The notes under the pieces were generated by a model that had not been told where the DNA came from, searched no databases, and was given only the letters and a program-made list of their open reading frames with translations. A program made the position numbers and the translations under genes. Below, piece after piece: positions 53,477 through 62,313 of a stretch of 64,000 nt of DNA. The stretch comes from Gleimia hominis (GTDB taxonomy: Bacteria; Actinomycetota; Actinomycetes; Actinomycetales; Actinomycetaceae), in the NCBI RefSeq assembly GCF_002871945.2, contig NZ_CP126963.1:930001-994000 (forward strand), in the 5' to 3' direction. Numbering within the stretch: the first letter of the stretch is position 1; every line of letters begins with the position of its first letter.

Positions 53477-54700
53477 TTAGTCGACCCCCATCGCCATGAG
53501 CACGAGCAACGCAATGTTCAACCCCACAATCACCACTGCGATCAGAGAGGACACTACCTGCAGGGCGCGCCCGTCCGCGTTTTTGCCCATTAGGTCGCGG
53601 TTACGGGTGTAAATCGTGAGGGGAATAATCGCCATTGGAATACCGAACGAAAGCACCGCTTGGGACACCACAAGCGCCCACGTTGGTTCAACTCCCGACC
53701 ACAGGATCGCCAAAGCGGGAATCAAGGTGATCAGCCGGCGCCACACCAGGGGCACGTCGATGTGGAGGAGGCCCTTCATGATTTCACTCCCCGCGTACGC
53801 TCCCACTGAAGTTGAAGCTAAGCCAGAGGCCAGTAGCCCAATGCCGAAGATGGTTGCGATAACGGGCCCTAAGTGCGCGGCGATTGCCCCGTAGGCACCT
53901 TCGATCGTGTCGGTGCCCGATACTCCTCCGAGGGCAGATGCGGCCAGCAAAAGCAGGGCAATGTTCACGAACCCAGCAACCACCAATGCCCACGTCACAT
54001 CAAACTTGGAGGCGCGCAGTAACCGTTCGGTGGAGTGCTTACTGCCCTGGTGGCGGTGGATCACTAAGGATGAATGCAGGTAGATAGCGTGGGGCATCAC
54101 GGTTGCGCCCAGCATTGAGGCAGCCACCAGCACCGTGTCGGTACCGGCGAAACGGGGCACCAAACCAGATAGGATACCGGACGCAGACGGCGGTGCCACA
54201 AACAACCCACCCACGAATCCAATGGTGATGATCACGAGCAACGCAATCACTATGCGTTCAAAAACGTGTTGCCGGCCCTTCCCCTGCGTTACCAACAGCA
54301 CCATGGAAACGATGCCAACAATCACGCCCCCGGTGAACAAGGGTAGGCCGAACAGTAAGTTTAGGGCGATGGCCCCGCCCACTACCTCCGCTAAATCTGT
54401 TGCGGCCGCAACGATTTCTGCTTGCCCCCAAAACCCCAGTCGGACGGGTTTAGGAAGGCGGTCTCCGAGCAGTTGCGGTAAAGATTTACCCGTAACTAAC
54501 CCCAGCTTGGCACTTTGGTATTGCACTACAACCGCCATCGCGTTTGCCAGCACAAGAACCCACACGAGGAGGTAGCTGTAGCGGGCGCCCGCGGTAATAT
54601 TTGCAGCGACATTCCCAGGATCCACGTAGGCTACAGCCGCGACAAATGCTGGGCCGAGCAAAGTGATCACGCGGCCGCGGGAGTGTTCTTTAGTTTTCAT
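53477..54700 (-). CDS. mntH: Nramp-family manganese/iron transporter
   Basis: Membrane protein of 407 residues with 11 or so segments. Metal-site motifs are present: DPGN in VAYVDPGNVAANI (segment 1) and MPH in LGATVMPHAIYLHSSL (segment 6). It imports divalent metal with protons. The partner upstream ends one base before this start, so both share a transcript. Converges with yaaA; both are plausible parts of oxidative-stress metal control. Confidence 0.93.
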   Translation of the reverse strand: MKTKEHSRGRVITLLGPAFVAAVAYVDPGNVAANITAGARYSYLLVWVLVLANAMAVVVQYQSAKLGLVTGKSLPQLLGDRLPKPVRLGFWGQAEIVAAATDLAEVVGGAIALNLLFGLPLFTGGVIVGIVSMVLLVTQGKGRQHVFERIVIALLVIITIGFVGGLFVAPPSASGILSGLVPRFAGTDTVLVAASMLGATVMPHAIYLHSSLVIHRHQGSKHSTERLLRASKFDVTWALVVAGFVNIALLLLAASALGGVSGTDTIEGAYGAIAAHLGPVIATIFGIGLLASGLASTSVGAYAGSEIMKGLLHIDVPLVWRRLITLIPALAILWSGVEPTWALVVSQAVLSFGIPMAIIPLTIYTRNRDLMGKNADGRALQVVSSLIAVVIVGLNIALLVLMAMGVD

Positions 54701-54701
54701 A

Positions 54702-55430
54702 TCATTCCGTTTTTACGACAATGCATTCAAGTTCTTCGCTCAGGAACACTTCGTCTGCGGGGAGCATGTTGATTTCGTGCCATTCCATTTCGGATAGCTG
54801 CACCGTCATACCGACAATGCTGCGTCCCTTCGCTTCCATAACGCCGATCCCACCTGTGCGGGAGCGGCAGTACTCGTATTCTTCGCTTAACTCATCGTCG
54901 AGTGCACCGGCAAGTTTGGTGCGCAGCTGCGTTTTCTCTTCCAGCTCCGCTTCCACGTCGGACATGGCGGTGCCCAGTTCTTCCCGTGCCTTCGCCTGGT
55001 CGGCCCCCACCTGGTTCATTTGATCTTCGAGCTTGGTAACGGCCTCGTGTGCGCGTTCGCGTTTTTCCATTACTTGGATAACCGTGGTTTCCAGTTCTCC
55101 CCGCCGTTTCGCCATCTGATTCAGCTCGTGCTGCATGGCCATCAGGTCTTTTGACGTGCCTTTCCCAGCGTCTAGGCGCTCCTGCATGATGTCTTGACGG
55201 GCTTCGAGCCGTTCGAGGTCGTGTTCCACCTGTTTAACATCCCGGTCTACATCTTTTTCTTTTGACCTGGCCCCAATGAGAGCGCGTTCCAGATCGTCTC
55301 GCCGCGCCCCAAGTTCGTCCAGCGTGGCTACTACAGGGTGTTTTTTGCGGATCGTTTTTAGTTGCGCGATCCGCCGGTCTGCTGCCTGTAGGTCTAAAAG
55401 GATTCGTTGTTGCTCCGGTGATGCTTTCAT
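54702..55430 (-). CDS. Coiled-coil protein of the C4 zinc-ribbon family, zinc site lost
   Basis: Protein of 242 residues. Residues 1-175 are a long antiparallel coiled coil (Glu/Lys/Arg/Leu-rich), and the C-terminal part matches the family up to PADEVFLSEELECIVV. Typical members carry two Cys-x-x-Cys pairs here; this one has IVGM and SEEL at those places, so no zinc site remains. GGGAGG ribosome site. In many actinobacteria this gene sits next to the Nif3-family gene, as here. Biochemical role unknown. Confidence 0.85.
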   Translation of the reverse strand: MKASPEQQRILLDLQAADRRIAQLKTIRKKHPVVATLDELGARRDDLERALIGARSKEKDVDRDVKQVEHDLERLEARQDIMQERLDAGKGTSKDLMAMQHELNQMAKRRGELETTVIQVMEKRERAHEAVTKLEDQMNQVGADQAKAREELGTAMSDVEAELEEKTQLRTKLAGALDDELSEEYEYCRSRTGGIGVMEAKGRSIVGMTVQLSEMEWHEINMLPADEVFLSEELECIVVKTE

Positions 55431-55518
55431 TTTTGGCCTCCCACCAGTGGTACGTTCGTGCGGTTATGAAGTTTTCCTTGAGGGCACCCTCACCTCAAGT
55501 TTAATGGTGTCTTATTGC

Positions 55519-56355
55519 CTATCCCAAAGTTTTCTTGTGTTCCTGCCACGGTTCAGTACAGGTTCGGGATACGTCCACTTGCACGCCGGGGAGCGCGGCT
55601 TGCAGGTCATCTTGCAGATTGGGGAGCCACAACCATTCGGTTGCCCAGTGGGATCCACTGATGAGGGCCGGCCCCCCTTCACTCAGGTGCTCCGATGCCG
55701 GGTGGTGGCGCAGATCTGCGGTTACGTACACGTCTGCCCCTAGTTCGCGGACCTTTTGCAAGAACGAGTCACCCGCCCCACCAGAGACCGCTACGCGTTT
55801 GACGGGCATGCTGCCGTCCGCCCCATAGGGCGCTCCAACGTAGATTCCATGCGGCCCGGCTGGGAGGGCCCGCGCCACCCGCGCTGCGAACTCCCCCAGT
55901 GTCGTTTCTTCGTCTAGATCCGCGTACCGTCCTAGGCCAACTAGCTGGGTTGTTTTTTTGGATTCTTGCGGTTCAAACGGTGTGCCTTCGAAACCAAGCG
56001 CATGTGCAAGTGACCACGCGACTCCGCGGGCGGCTGCATCTGCGTTCGTGTGCGCATTCATGAGGGACACGTTCGCACGGATGAGTTCGTGCACAATACG
56101 CCCTTTGTAATCGGTGCAAGACACGCTGTTAGTACCGCGCAGGTACAGGGGGTGGTGCGTAATGAGCATGTCGTAGTTACCTTCAACCGCTTGTTCAACA
56201 GTTTGAGGTACCGGGTCGACCGCCAGCAGAATTGACTCCACTGTCTGGTCTGGTTCCCCGACGATAAGTCCGTTTGAATCCCACGACTCCTGAAGGGCCG
56301 CGGGATACATCCGTTCCATCTGTGCCATCACATCGCGTACACGCATTTGCCTCAT
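55519..56355 (-). CDS. Nif3/YbgI family dinuclear-metal protein
   Basis: Protein of 278 residues, family length. Metal motifs LITHHPLYLRG and SLMNAHTNADAA in the N-terminal part, and SGSHWATEWL in place of the usual His-x-x-x-Glu pair, keeping both ligands. SWDSNGLIVGEPDQ is the family start. Often annotated as GTP cyclohydrolase I type 2, but function is not firmly known. Eighty-eight bases upstream of the coiled-coil gene on the same strand. Confidence 0.9.
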   Translation of the reverse strand: MRQMRVRDVMAQMERMYPAALQESWDSNGLIVGEPDQTVESILLAVDPVPQTVEQAVEGNYDMLITHHPLYLRGTNSVSCTDYKGRIVHELIRANVSLMNAHTNADAAARGVAWSLAHALGFEGTPFEPQESKKTTQLVGLGRYADLDEETTLGEFAARVARALPAGPHGIYVGAPYGADGSMPVKRVAVSGGAGDSFLQKVRELGADVYVTADLRHHPASEHLSEGGPALISGSHWATEWLWLPNLQDDLQAALPGVQVDVSRTCTEPWQEHKKTLG

Positions 56356-56435
56356 GTTACAAAGCTAGCAGATCATAGTTTAGAACTCATAAGTTCTAGA
56401 GTTGCGAGTTTTTATTTCAGTCTACTGATATTACC

Positions 56436-56580
56436 CGTTCAGCAACCACTTGGGCTCGTTGCCATCGTTCAGCAACCACTTGGACTTGTATCTATCGTTT
56501 AGCAACCGCTCGGGCTTTATCCATCGTTTAGCAACCGCTCGGGCTTTATCCATCGTTTAGCAACTGCACGGAGCTTTCCC
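56436..56580. repeat. Five 29-30 bp tandem repeats
   Basis: Units begin at 56436, 56466, 56496, 56525 and 56554, each starting CGTTYAGCAAC. The third and fourth units are nearly identical, the outer ones diverged. No unique spacers between units, so not CRISPR. It fills part of the 422-bp gap between the Nif3 gene and the His-rich ORF; the rest shows only a possible 18-codon ORF at 56606-56662. Confidence 0.9.
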
Positions 56581-56777
56581 CTCAAGCACAATTAAGGAAA
56601 GAAACATGAACACGTTCACAAGGAACTCGCACAAGTGGGCGCGCGGAAAACATGAAAGGTAAGAAAAGTGTGCCACACAGCGGAAATGAGCATGCGAGCT
56701 GGTGATTGATTTAATAGGTCAATCAGGTTGGTTTCATGCGATAATAGGAGGCGTCAGATCCTACAAAAGGAGAGGTT

Positions 56778-56921
56778 ATGAAACGCGAAGACAGCCCAGA
56801 ACTTGGCCATGCCCACAAAGAGCATGACGAAGAAAACCCAATGCGCGGTGTTTCTGACCCGCAAACCCCATATCCTCCGAAGATGCATCACGAGCATGCG
56901 GAAGAGGATGAGCAGAAGTAA
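56778..56921 (+). CDS. His/Glu-rich 47-residue small protein
   Basis: ATG at 56778 with AAAGGAGAGG just upstream. The peptide is very polar with seven His (including HAHKEH and MHHEHAEE) and many Glu/Asp, so metal binding is possible. No signal peptide. A GATAAT -10 box at 56740-56745 lies upstream and a strong hairpin 76 bases downstream, giving a complete single-gene unit. Family not recognised. Confidence 0.7.
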   Translation: MKREDSPELGHAHKEHDEENPMRGVSDPQTPYPPKMHHEHAEEDEQK

Positions 56922-56996
56922 GTTGCATTAGTTTTTTGAAGCCGAACCTAACCTTTTTGTTAAAGGTTCGCGGTTGCTTCAAAACTGCGAATACCC

Positions 56997-57018
56997 AGGA
57001 GGTCCGCGAGGACCTCCT
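56997..57018 (+). terminator. Terminator after the His-rich small gene
   Basis: Perfect 9-bp stem AGGAGGTCC / GGACCTCCT with a GCGA tetraloop, followed by TACTTTAT. A weaker AACCTTT/AAAGGTT hairpin lies at about 56950-56968. Confidence 0.7.
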
Positions 57019-57160
57019 TACTTTATGCCCGCCAACTCCACTCCACTTCGTGACTCTAACCACTTTCCCCCTGAAACTCATTAATCAATTGGGTTTTTTA
57101 AGCCGAATCAGGGTAAGCTCTATTTCGTTGCGAAGATTGCTGGTTACACCAACGCACGCA

Positions 57161-57237
57161 GGGCCTATAGCTCAGTTGGCTAGAGCGCCACGTTTACACC
57201 GTGGATGTCGGGGGTTCAAGTCCCTCTGGGCCCACCA
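57161..57237 (+). tRNA. tRNA-Val (anticodon TAC)
   Basis: Acceptor arms GGGCCTA and TGGGCCC pair fully; D arm GCTC/GAGC; anticodon stem CCACG/CGTGG with loop TTTACAC giving anticodon TAC; T arm GGGGG/CCCTC with TTCAAGT. The 3' CCA is encoded. Confidence 0.96.
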
Positions 57238-57514
57238 TTACCACTCAACGCCAGACACAATGCTTTACATGTTTTGTCCCCAAAACTTCTATATTTTGGC
57301 TAGTATTCCAAGGTTTTCTCATGTTTTCTGCGGTGCTATTCAGTTGCCGTTTTGGATGAGATGACGGACAGAGGGAAGTCTTTAGCGGTGTTAGCGGAAG
57401 CCTGATCCCGCTTTGCTACCGCACGGAGCCTGCCACATTCCCAGTGGATCCGCTATCTATTGACAAGCCTGTACGGGGTGTCTGAATTAACATAACAACA
57501 TTTAAACAGCTTTT

Positions 57515-57739
57515 ATGCTGCGTAAGTGTTGTTGCCCTCGCTACGCGTATTCAAACTCGTTGCGGAACAGAAGCGGTAAGTACTCCGCTGACAATGAGAC
57601 ACATTGGGAGGGAATCACGAAGACCGTTGTTTCAACAATTACTGCTGTGAGCACTGCCGCCGTTATGGCTCTCGGTACGTCAACAGCAGCATTCTTATCT
57701 GCATCGGCCATCTGGTGTGCTACGCATTGGGCTGAGTAA
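57515..57739 (+). CDS. Small Ser/Thr/Ala-rich hydrophobic protein (possible peptide precursor)
   Basis: Frame of 74 codons from an ATG at 57515; no ribosome site there, so the real start may be internal. The first 30 residues are basic and Cys/Ser/Asn-rich; the last 42 form one hydrophobic segment with 12 Ser/Thr and ending IWCATHWAE. TTGACA at 57460 may be a promoter element. The next gene's ribosome site overlaps this stop, which supports translation. It could be a bacteriocin precursor or a membrane peptide; no family recognised. Confidence 0.5.
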   Translation: MLRKCCCPRYAYSNSLRNRSGKYSADNETHWEGITKTVVSTITAVSTAAVMALGTSTAAFLSASAIWCATHWAE

Positions 57740-57748
57740 GGGATTCAA

Positions 57749-57958
57749 ATGAAGGCTGTAATCAAGGGCATCGCAGTCTCACTGCTTTGCCTAGCGATAG
57801 TCGCTATTGGCGCACCATTGTTCAACACGACCCTCGTTGATCTTTTGAGAGAACACAAGGGGTGGGTATTAACCATTTTGGTTGTGTTACCGCTTGTGTA
57901 CGTGATTAGCACAGCAGCTATAAAGAAGGAGCTGAATGCTCGTCCTCACAAGGATTAA
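57749..57958 (+). CDS. Small two-segment membrane protein (immunity-like)
   Basis: Protein of 69 residues with two membrane segments (about 5-25 and 38-58) and a basic C terminus (KKELNARPHKD). AAGGGA lies six bases before the ATG and overlaps the end of the upstream ORF. Small two-helix proteins next to hydrophobic peptide genes are often immunity factors, but here that is inference only. Confidence 0.6.
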   Translation: MKAVIKGIAVSLLCLAIVAIGAPLFNTTLVDLLREHKGWVLTILVVLPLVYVISTAAIKKELNARPHKD

Positions 57959-58367
57959 CAGCTGGATCGTGAGAAAACTTCTCCGACTAGATACCTTGTT
58001 TCTGCTTTAGCGAGACACTCAGGTGTCTAAAGAATCGAACGAATTCTCCTAGTTGAAATTGCTGCTTCAGTAAATATGACGCTCTGACGCCATGAGTCCC
58101 ACTATGGGGGGTATCTCTTTCCTTAGAGTTAGCACCCAATACGTCACCGGCACTTGAGCTGGCAAAGGGGAAGCCCACCGCGTAGACGAACGCGGCCTTC
58201 CAGCCTAGGAGCGTCGCATTAGTGTCGCAACACTCAGCCAGATGGGCCGCGCACGTTCGGATTTGATTTTTGTGGCGCCGTTTAGCTTGACACCTATTCA
58301 GCTTGATGCCCTATTTAGCTTTAGGTTCCGCTTTAATCCCCACTCTTAGAAGGTGCGGATTACGATT
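57959..58367. other. Gap without a recognised gene
   Basis: About 409 bp between the small membrane protein and DUF3052. At about 58275-58325 a degenerate 17-bp motif (TTTAGCTTGACACC and TTCAGCTTGATGCC) repeats two to three times. Short open frames here have no ribosome site. Confidence 0.4.
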
Positions 58368-58814
58368 TCACTTCGCCGCTGCCGTTAGCCGCATACCAGT
58401 CCATTGAGGCGCCACCACCTCAGCGGACGTGGCATGCAAACCTGCGATACGCGCAGCCTCTGCCACATCATTAGGGGACACGTGCTGCGCATCCGTGGGC
58501 TTTGGGGTCAACACCCACACGAGCCCCCCGTTGTCTAAATCGGAAATGCAGTCGAGCAGTACGTCCGCCAAGTCTTCCTCCTGAGCGTCATCAGCGCGCC
58601 ACCATATGATGACTCCGTCGACAACATTGCCGTACTCACCATCAACGAGCGCCTCACCCGTAACCTGCTCAATATGACGACGCAAAGGGTCGTCCACGTC
58701 CTCATCCCAATAAAACTCTTGAACTACCTGGCCATCTTTAAAACCAAGGCTATCCACAGTGGGAACAATGCCTTCCTGGATTGCGTTTGAACTCACGTCC
58801 CATAGTTTACCCAT
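58368..58814 (-). CDS. DUF3052 family protein
   Basis: Acidic protein of 148 residues: VVQEFYWDEDVDDPLRRHIE, VVDGVIIWWRADD and GLVWVLTPKP are the family hallmarks. It is found widely in actinobacteria next to aceE, divergently transcribed, as here (M. tuberculosis Rv2239c/Rv2241). Function unknown. Stop is near a gap with no clear terminator. Confidence 0.88.
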   Translation of the reverse strand: MGKLWDVSSNAIQEGIVPTVDSLGFKDGQVVQEFYWDEDVDDPLRRHIEQVTGEALVDGEYGNVVDGVIIWWRADDAQEEDLADVLLDCISDLDNGGLVWVLTPKPTDAQHVSPNDVAEAARIAGLHATSAEVVAPQWTGMRLTAAAK

Positions 58815-58855
58815 AAAACAGCGAAAACCAACGCATTCTTGCGGTGTGACACAAT

Positions 58856-58957
58856 CGAGACATATCTCGCGTGACTAAGGTCCTTCATCGTAATGAAATT
58901 TCGTGCAAAAACGACGATGATAGAAGGTATGAGAGCGCGCACGCATAGCAGCGTGCG
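58856..58957 (+). promoter_or_regulatory. aceE upstream region with operator-like palindrome and leader hairpin
   Basis: CGAGA, four bases, TCTCG at 58856-58869 is a perfect inverted repeat within the shared DUF3052-aceE gap. A 7-bp hairpin (CGCACGC / GCGTGCG, 58938-58957) ends 24 bases before the GTG, just upstream of the AGAGGA ribosome site. Both are candidates for control of aceE. Confidence 0.4.
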
Positions 58958-58981
58958 GTAACAACAAAGAAAAGAGGACTT

Positions 58982-61723
58982 GTGGCTACATATCCTGAAC
59001 GTCCGATTATCAACGGGGTACTCCGGCAGGTACCAGACAACGATCCGGAGGAAACCGCGGAGTGGTTAGAATCCCTCAGCGGCCTGATCGACGAAAAAGG
59101 TGGTCCGAGGGCACGTTACATCCTGCTCCACATGCTTCACGAAGCCCGGCGCCGCGACGTGCGCCTACCGATGGAGCTGACGACACCGTACGTGAACACC
59201 ATCCCCGTACAAGAAGAACCGTACTTCCCGGGCGATGAAAAGACGGAACGTCAATACCGCCGGTGGATGCGTTGGAACGCTGCGGTTCAAGTAACCCGGG
59301 CACAACGCCCCGGCGTGCAAGTAGGTGGCCACATTTCCTCCTACGCATCAGTCGCCACCCTGTACGAAGTGGGATTCAACCACTTCTTCCGAGGCAAAAA
59401 CCACCCCGGTGGGGGCGACCACGTGTTCTTCCAAGGCCACTCCTCCCCCGGCGTTTACGCCCGTGCTTTCCTCGAAGGTCGGCTCAGTGAAGAAGAAATG
59501 GATGGCTTCCGCCAGCAAGTCTCCGCCAAACACGGCCTCCCCTCATACCCGCACCCACGTCAACTCCCAGACTTCTGGGAGTACCCGACGGTATCCATGG
59601 GGCTCGGACCTGCGGAAGCGATCTACCAGGCGTGGTTCGACAAGTACTTAGACTTACGCGGCCTCAAAGACACCTCCCAGCAACACACGTGGGCGTTCCT
59701 TGGGGACGGGGAAATGGACGAACCAGAATCCCGAGGCATGCTCCAACTCGCCGCACAGCAGGGCCTGGACAACCTCACTTTCGTCGTCAACTGCAACCTG
59801 CAGCGCCTCGACGGCCCCGTACGTGGTAACGGGAAGATCATCCAAGAGCTCGAAGCGTTCTTCCGCGGTGCCGGCTGGAACGTAATCAAGGTCGTGTGGG
59901 GCCGCGGTTGGGACCAGCTACTCGCTGCGGATAAAGACCAAGCGCTGGTAAACATCATGAACGAAACCGTGGACGGTGACTACCAGACGTTCAAAGCCAA
60001 CGATGGCGCATACGTGCGCGAACACTTCTTCGGCCGGGACCCACGTACCAAAGCAATGGTGGAAAACTGGTCTGACGAAGACATCTGGGCGCTCGGACGC
60101 GGTGGCCACGACTACCGCAAGGTCTACGCCGCATACAAGGCAGCGGTTGAACACACCGGCCAACCCACCGTCATTCTGGCGCACACCATTAAGGGCTACA
60201 TCCTGGGTAAGCACTTCGCAGGCCGTAACGCCACGCACCAGATGAAGAAACTCACGCTCGAAGACCTGAAGGGCCTGCGCGACCGACTTCGCATCCCTAT
60301 CACAGACGAGCAGCTTGAAGCAGATCCGTACATGCCGCCGTACTACAAGCCAGATGACGACGATCCAGCTCTGCAGTACATGCAGGAACGCCGCCGGATC
60401 CTAGGGGGCTACCTACCGAGCCGCCACCAGGAAGACCCGGCGCTCCCCATGCCAGCCGACAAACCGTTCCGCGCCCTCGCAAAAGGCTCGGGCCACCAGG
60501 AAGTCGCGACCACCATGGCACTGGTGCGGTTGTTCAAGGACCTCATTAAAGACAAGAACATCGGTAAACACATCGTGCCGATCATTCCCGATGAGGCACG
60601 CACCTTCGGGCTCGACGCCGTGTTCCCAACCGCGAAAATTTTCAACACGTACGGCATGAACTACACGGCGGTGGATGCCGACATGATGCTGTCGTACAAG
60701 GAATCCGAGAAAGGCCAGTTGCTGCACACCGGCATTAACGAAGCCGGCTCCACCGCAGCAATGCAAGTGGTGGGTACGTCTTACGCTACCCACAACCTGC
60801 CGATGATTCCGTTTTACATTTTCTACTCCATGTTCGGATTCCAACGCACCGGCGACCAGTTCTGGGCCGCTGGAGACCAACTGTCGCGCGGCTTCATAAT
60901 TGGCGCCACCGCGGGACGCACCACCCTCACGGGTGAAGGTTTGCAGCACATGGACGGTAACTCCCCGATTCTTGCGGCAACAAACCACGCGGTTGTCTCG
61001 TACGACCCGGCGTACGCATACGAAATCCGCCACATTGTGTACGACGGGATCGAACGCATGTATGGGCCGAACGAGAAAAACCGGGACCGCAACGTCATGT
61101 ACTACCTCACGGTTTACAACGAGCCCATGCACCAACCCGCGGAACCGGAAGACGTGGATGTAGACGGCATTATCCGCGGCCTGTACCGACTGGATGATCC
61201 AGAGGGAGATGGACCGACCGTTAAACTCTTAGCATCCGGCGTGGGTGTGCCATGGATCCGCGAGGCACGGAAATTGCTGCGCGAAGACTGGGGTGTAGCT
61301 GCCGCAACGTACTCGGTTACCTCATGGAACGAGTTACGTCGCGACGGGATGGACGCTGATCAGCACAACTACCTGCACCCCGAGGACGAAATGAAAGTAC
61401 CGTACGTGAGCGAGAAACTCGCCGAATTAGACGGCCCCACCGTGGCGACGTCGGACTTCGACCACCTGGTCCCCGACCAGATTCGCAAGTGGGTACCCGG
61501 CGAATACTACACGCTCGGTGCAGACGGTTTCGGTTTCTCTGACACCCGGCCCGCAGCCCGCCGCCACTACTACATCGACGCGGAATCAGTGGTAGTTCGC
61601 GCCCTCCAAGGCCTTGCGGATGAAGGAAGCATTGACCGGTCCGTGGTTGCGCAGGCGATCGAGAAATACGACCTCACGAACGTGAACGCCGGTTCCTCCG
61701 GCTCAGCCGGTGGTGATGCCTAA
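58982..61723 (+). CDS. aceE: Pyruvate dehydrogenase E1 component, homodimeric type
   Basis: Thiamin-diphosphate enzyme of 913 residues, the large single-chain E1 found in actinobacteria and enterobacteria. Seen: [20 protein letters not shown], the ThDP motif [12 protein letters not shown] near residue 240, [20 protein letters not shown], and [10 protein letters not shown] with TLTGEGLQH near 650. It decarboxylates pyruvate and transfers the acetyl group to E2. GTG start with AGAGGA six bases upstream. It stands alone here; E2 is elsewhere. Confidence 0.96.
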   Translation: MATYPERPIINGVLRQVPDNDPEETAEWLESLSGLIDEKGGPRARYILLHMLHEARRRDVRLPMELTTPYVNTIPVQEEPYFPGDEKTERQYRRWMRWNAAVQVTRAQRPGVQVGGHISSYASVATLYEVGFNHFFRGKNHPGGGDHVFFQGHSSPGVYARAFLEGRLSEEEMDGFRQQVSAKHGLPSYPHPRQLPDFWEYPTVSMGLGPAEAIYQAWFDKYLDLRGLKDTSQQHTWAFLGDGEMDEPESRGMLQLAAQQGLDNLTFVVNCNLQRLDGPVRGNGKIIQELEAFFRGAGWNVIKVVWGRGWDQLLAADKDQALVNIMNETVDGDYQTFKANDGAYVREHFFGRDPRTKAMVENWSDEDIWALGRGGHDYRKVYAAYKAAVEHTGQPTVILAHTIKGYILGKHFAGRNATHQMKKLTLEDLKGLRDRLRIPITDEQLEADPYMPPYYKPDDDDPALQYMQERRRILGGYLPSRHQEDPALPMPADKPFRALAKGSGHQEVATTMALVRLFKDLIKDKNIGKHIVPIIPDEARTFGLDAVFPTAKIFNTYGMNYTAVDADMMLSYKESEKGQLLHTGINEAGSTAAMQVVGTSYATHNLPMIPFYIFYSMFGFQRTGDQFWAAGDQLSRGFIIGATAGRTTLTGEGLQHMDGNSPILAATNHAVVSYDPAYAYEIRHIVYDGIERMYGPNEKNRDRNVMYYLTVYNEPMHQPAEPEDVDVDGIIRGLYRLDDPEGDGPTVKLLASGVGVPWIREARKLLREDWGVAAATYSVTSWNELRRDGMDADQHNYLHPEDEMKVPYVSEKLAELDGPTVATSDFDHLVPDQIRKWVPGEYYTLGADGFGFSDTRPAARRHYYIDAESVVVRALQGLADEGSIDRSVVAQAIEKYDLTNVNAGSSGSAGGDA

Positions 61724-61737
61724 GCACTAGCCATACC

Positions 61738-61819
61738 GTTGTAACTGACTGGGCGGCGAGCTGACGCAGTCAGTTACAACGCGGCACACTAAGAGGGGAT
61801 CCACTTGGATCCCCTCTTA
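61738..61819. terminator. Two consecutive strong hairpins after aceE
   Basis: Hairpin 1: 14-bp perfect stem GTTGTAACTGACTG (61738-61751) and its complement (61767-61780), 15-base loop. Hairpin 2: 13-bp stem TAAGAGGGGATCC and GGATCCCCTCTTA (61790-61819), 4-base loop. They separate aceE from the convergent acyl-carrier-like gene; neither has a long T tract. Confidence 0.85.
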
Positions 61820-61878
61820 AACATTCAGTGCCCAACTACGTGCGGCACTGCAAGATCGACGGCAAGTATGCAGGCGAG

Positions 61879-62271
61879 TTAGCGGAATAACTCGCACAGC
61901 TGGGCGAACGTGCGGGCACTGTCCACATTCGAATCGGCCACAGACCGACCCAGATCGTCTTCCACAGCTGCTACCACCGCGTATAGGCCAATCGTGTCTA
62001 AGTCGAAGTCTTCTTTCAGCCGCGCGCTTGGAGTATACGATTCGGCGGGCAATGCGGATTCGTTCAGCAGCGCCCCAGTGATCACCTCTAGCGTGTGGTC
62101 ATCTACCCCACCGGGATTGTCCGAACCCAGCGTGCGTCCTTGCGCGGACTTCTTTTCTCCCGATTCCTCGCCACGAGGCGTGTTTTTGTCACCGTTCAAA
62201 GACGCCAGTTTTCCCTGTTCCTCAGGCAAATCAATTCCAAGCATCTGAGCAATCGAAACACCACTCATCAC
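61879..62271 (-). CDS. Degenerate acyl-carrier-protein-like protein
   Basis: Protein of 130 residues. After a variable acidic N-terminal half, residues 58-130 align without gaps to acyl carrier proteins (SARLKEDFDLDTIGLYAVVA). The phosphopantetheine motif Asp-Ser-Leu reads Asp-Thr-Ile, so the attachment serine is missing. In M. tuberculosis acpM lies close to aceE, which suggests this is a relic or repurposed ACP. It may act as a protein-protein adaptor. It is followed on the same strand by nothing before aceE. Confidence 0.75.
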   Translation of the reverse strand: MMSGVSIAQMLGIDLPEEQGKLASLNGDKNTPRGEESGEKKSAQGRTLGSDNPGGVDDHTLEVITGALLNESALPAESYTPSARLKEDFDLDTIGLYAVVAAVEDDLGRSVADSNVDSARTFAQLCELFR

Positions 62272-62313
62272 TCACGCCCCCTATTTGACTCAAACATTAC
62301 CGCCCACGAAGCT

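Noticed and set aside
56436..56580. CRISPR-like look of the 29-30 bp repeats
   Set aside because: Units abut directly with no unique spacers and no cas genes are nearby.
57161..58367. Integrated element at the tRNA-Val 3' end
   Set aside because: No integrase and no direct repeat of the tRNA 3' end downstream could be found; only two small ORFs are present.
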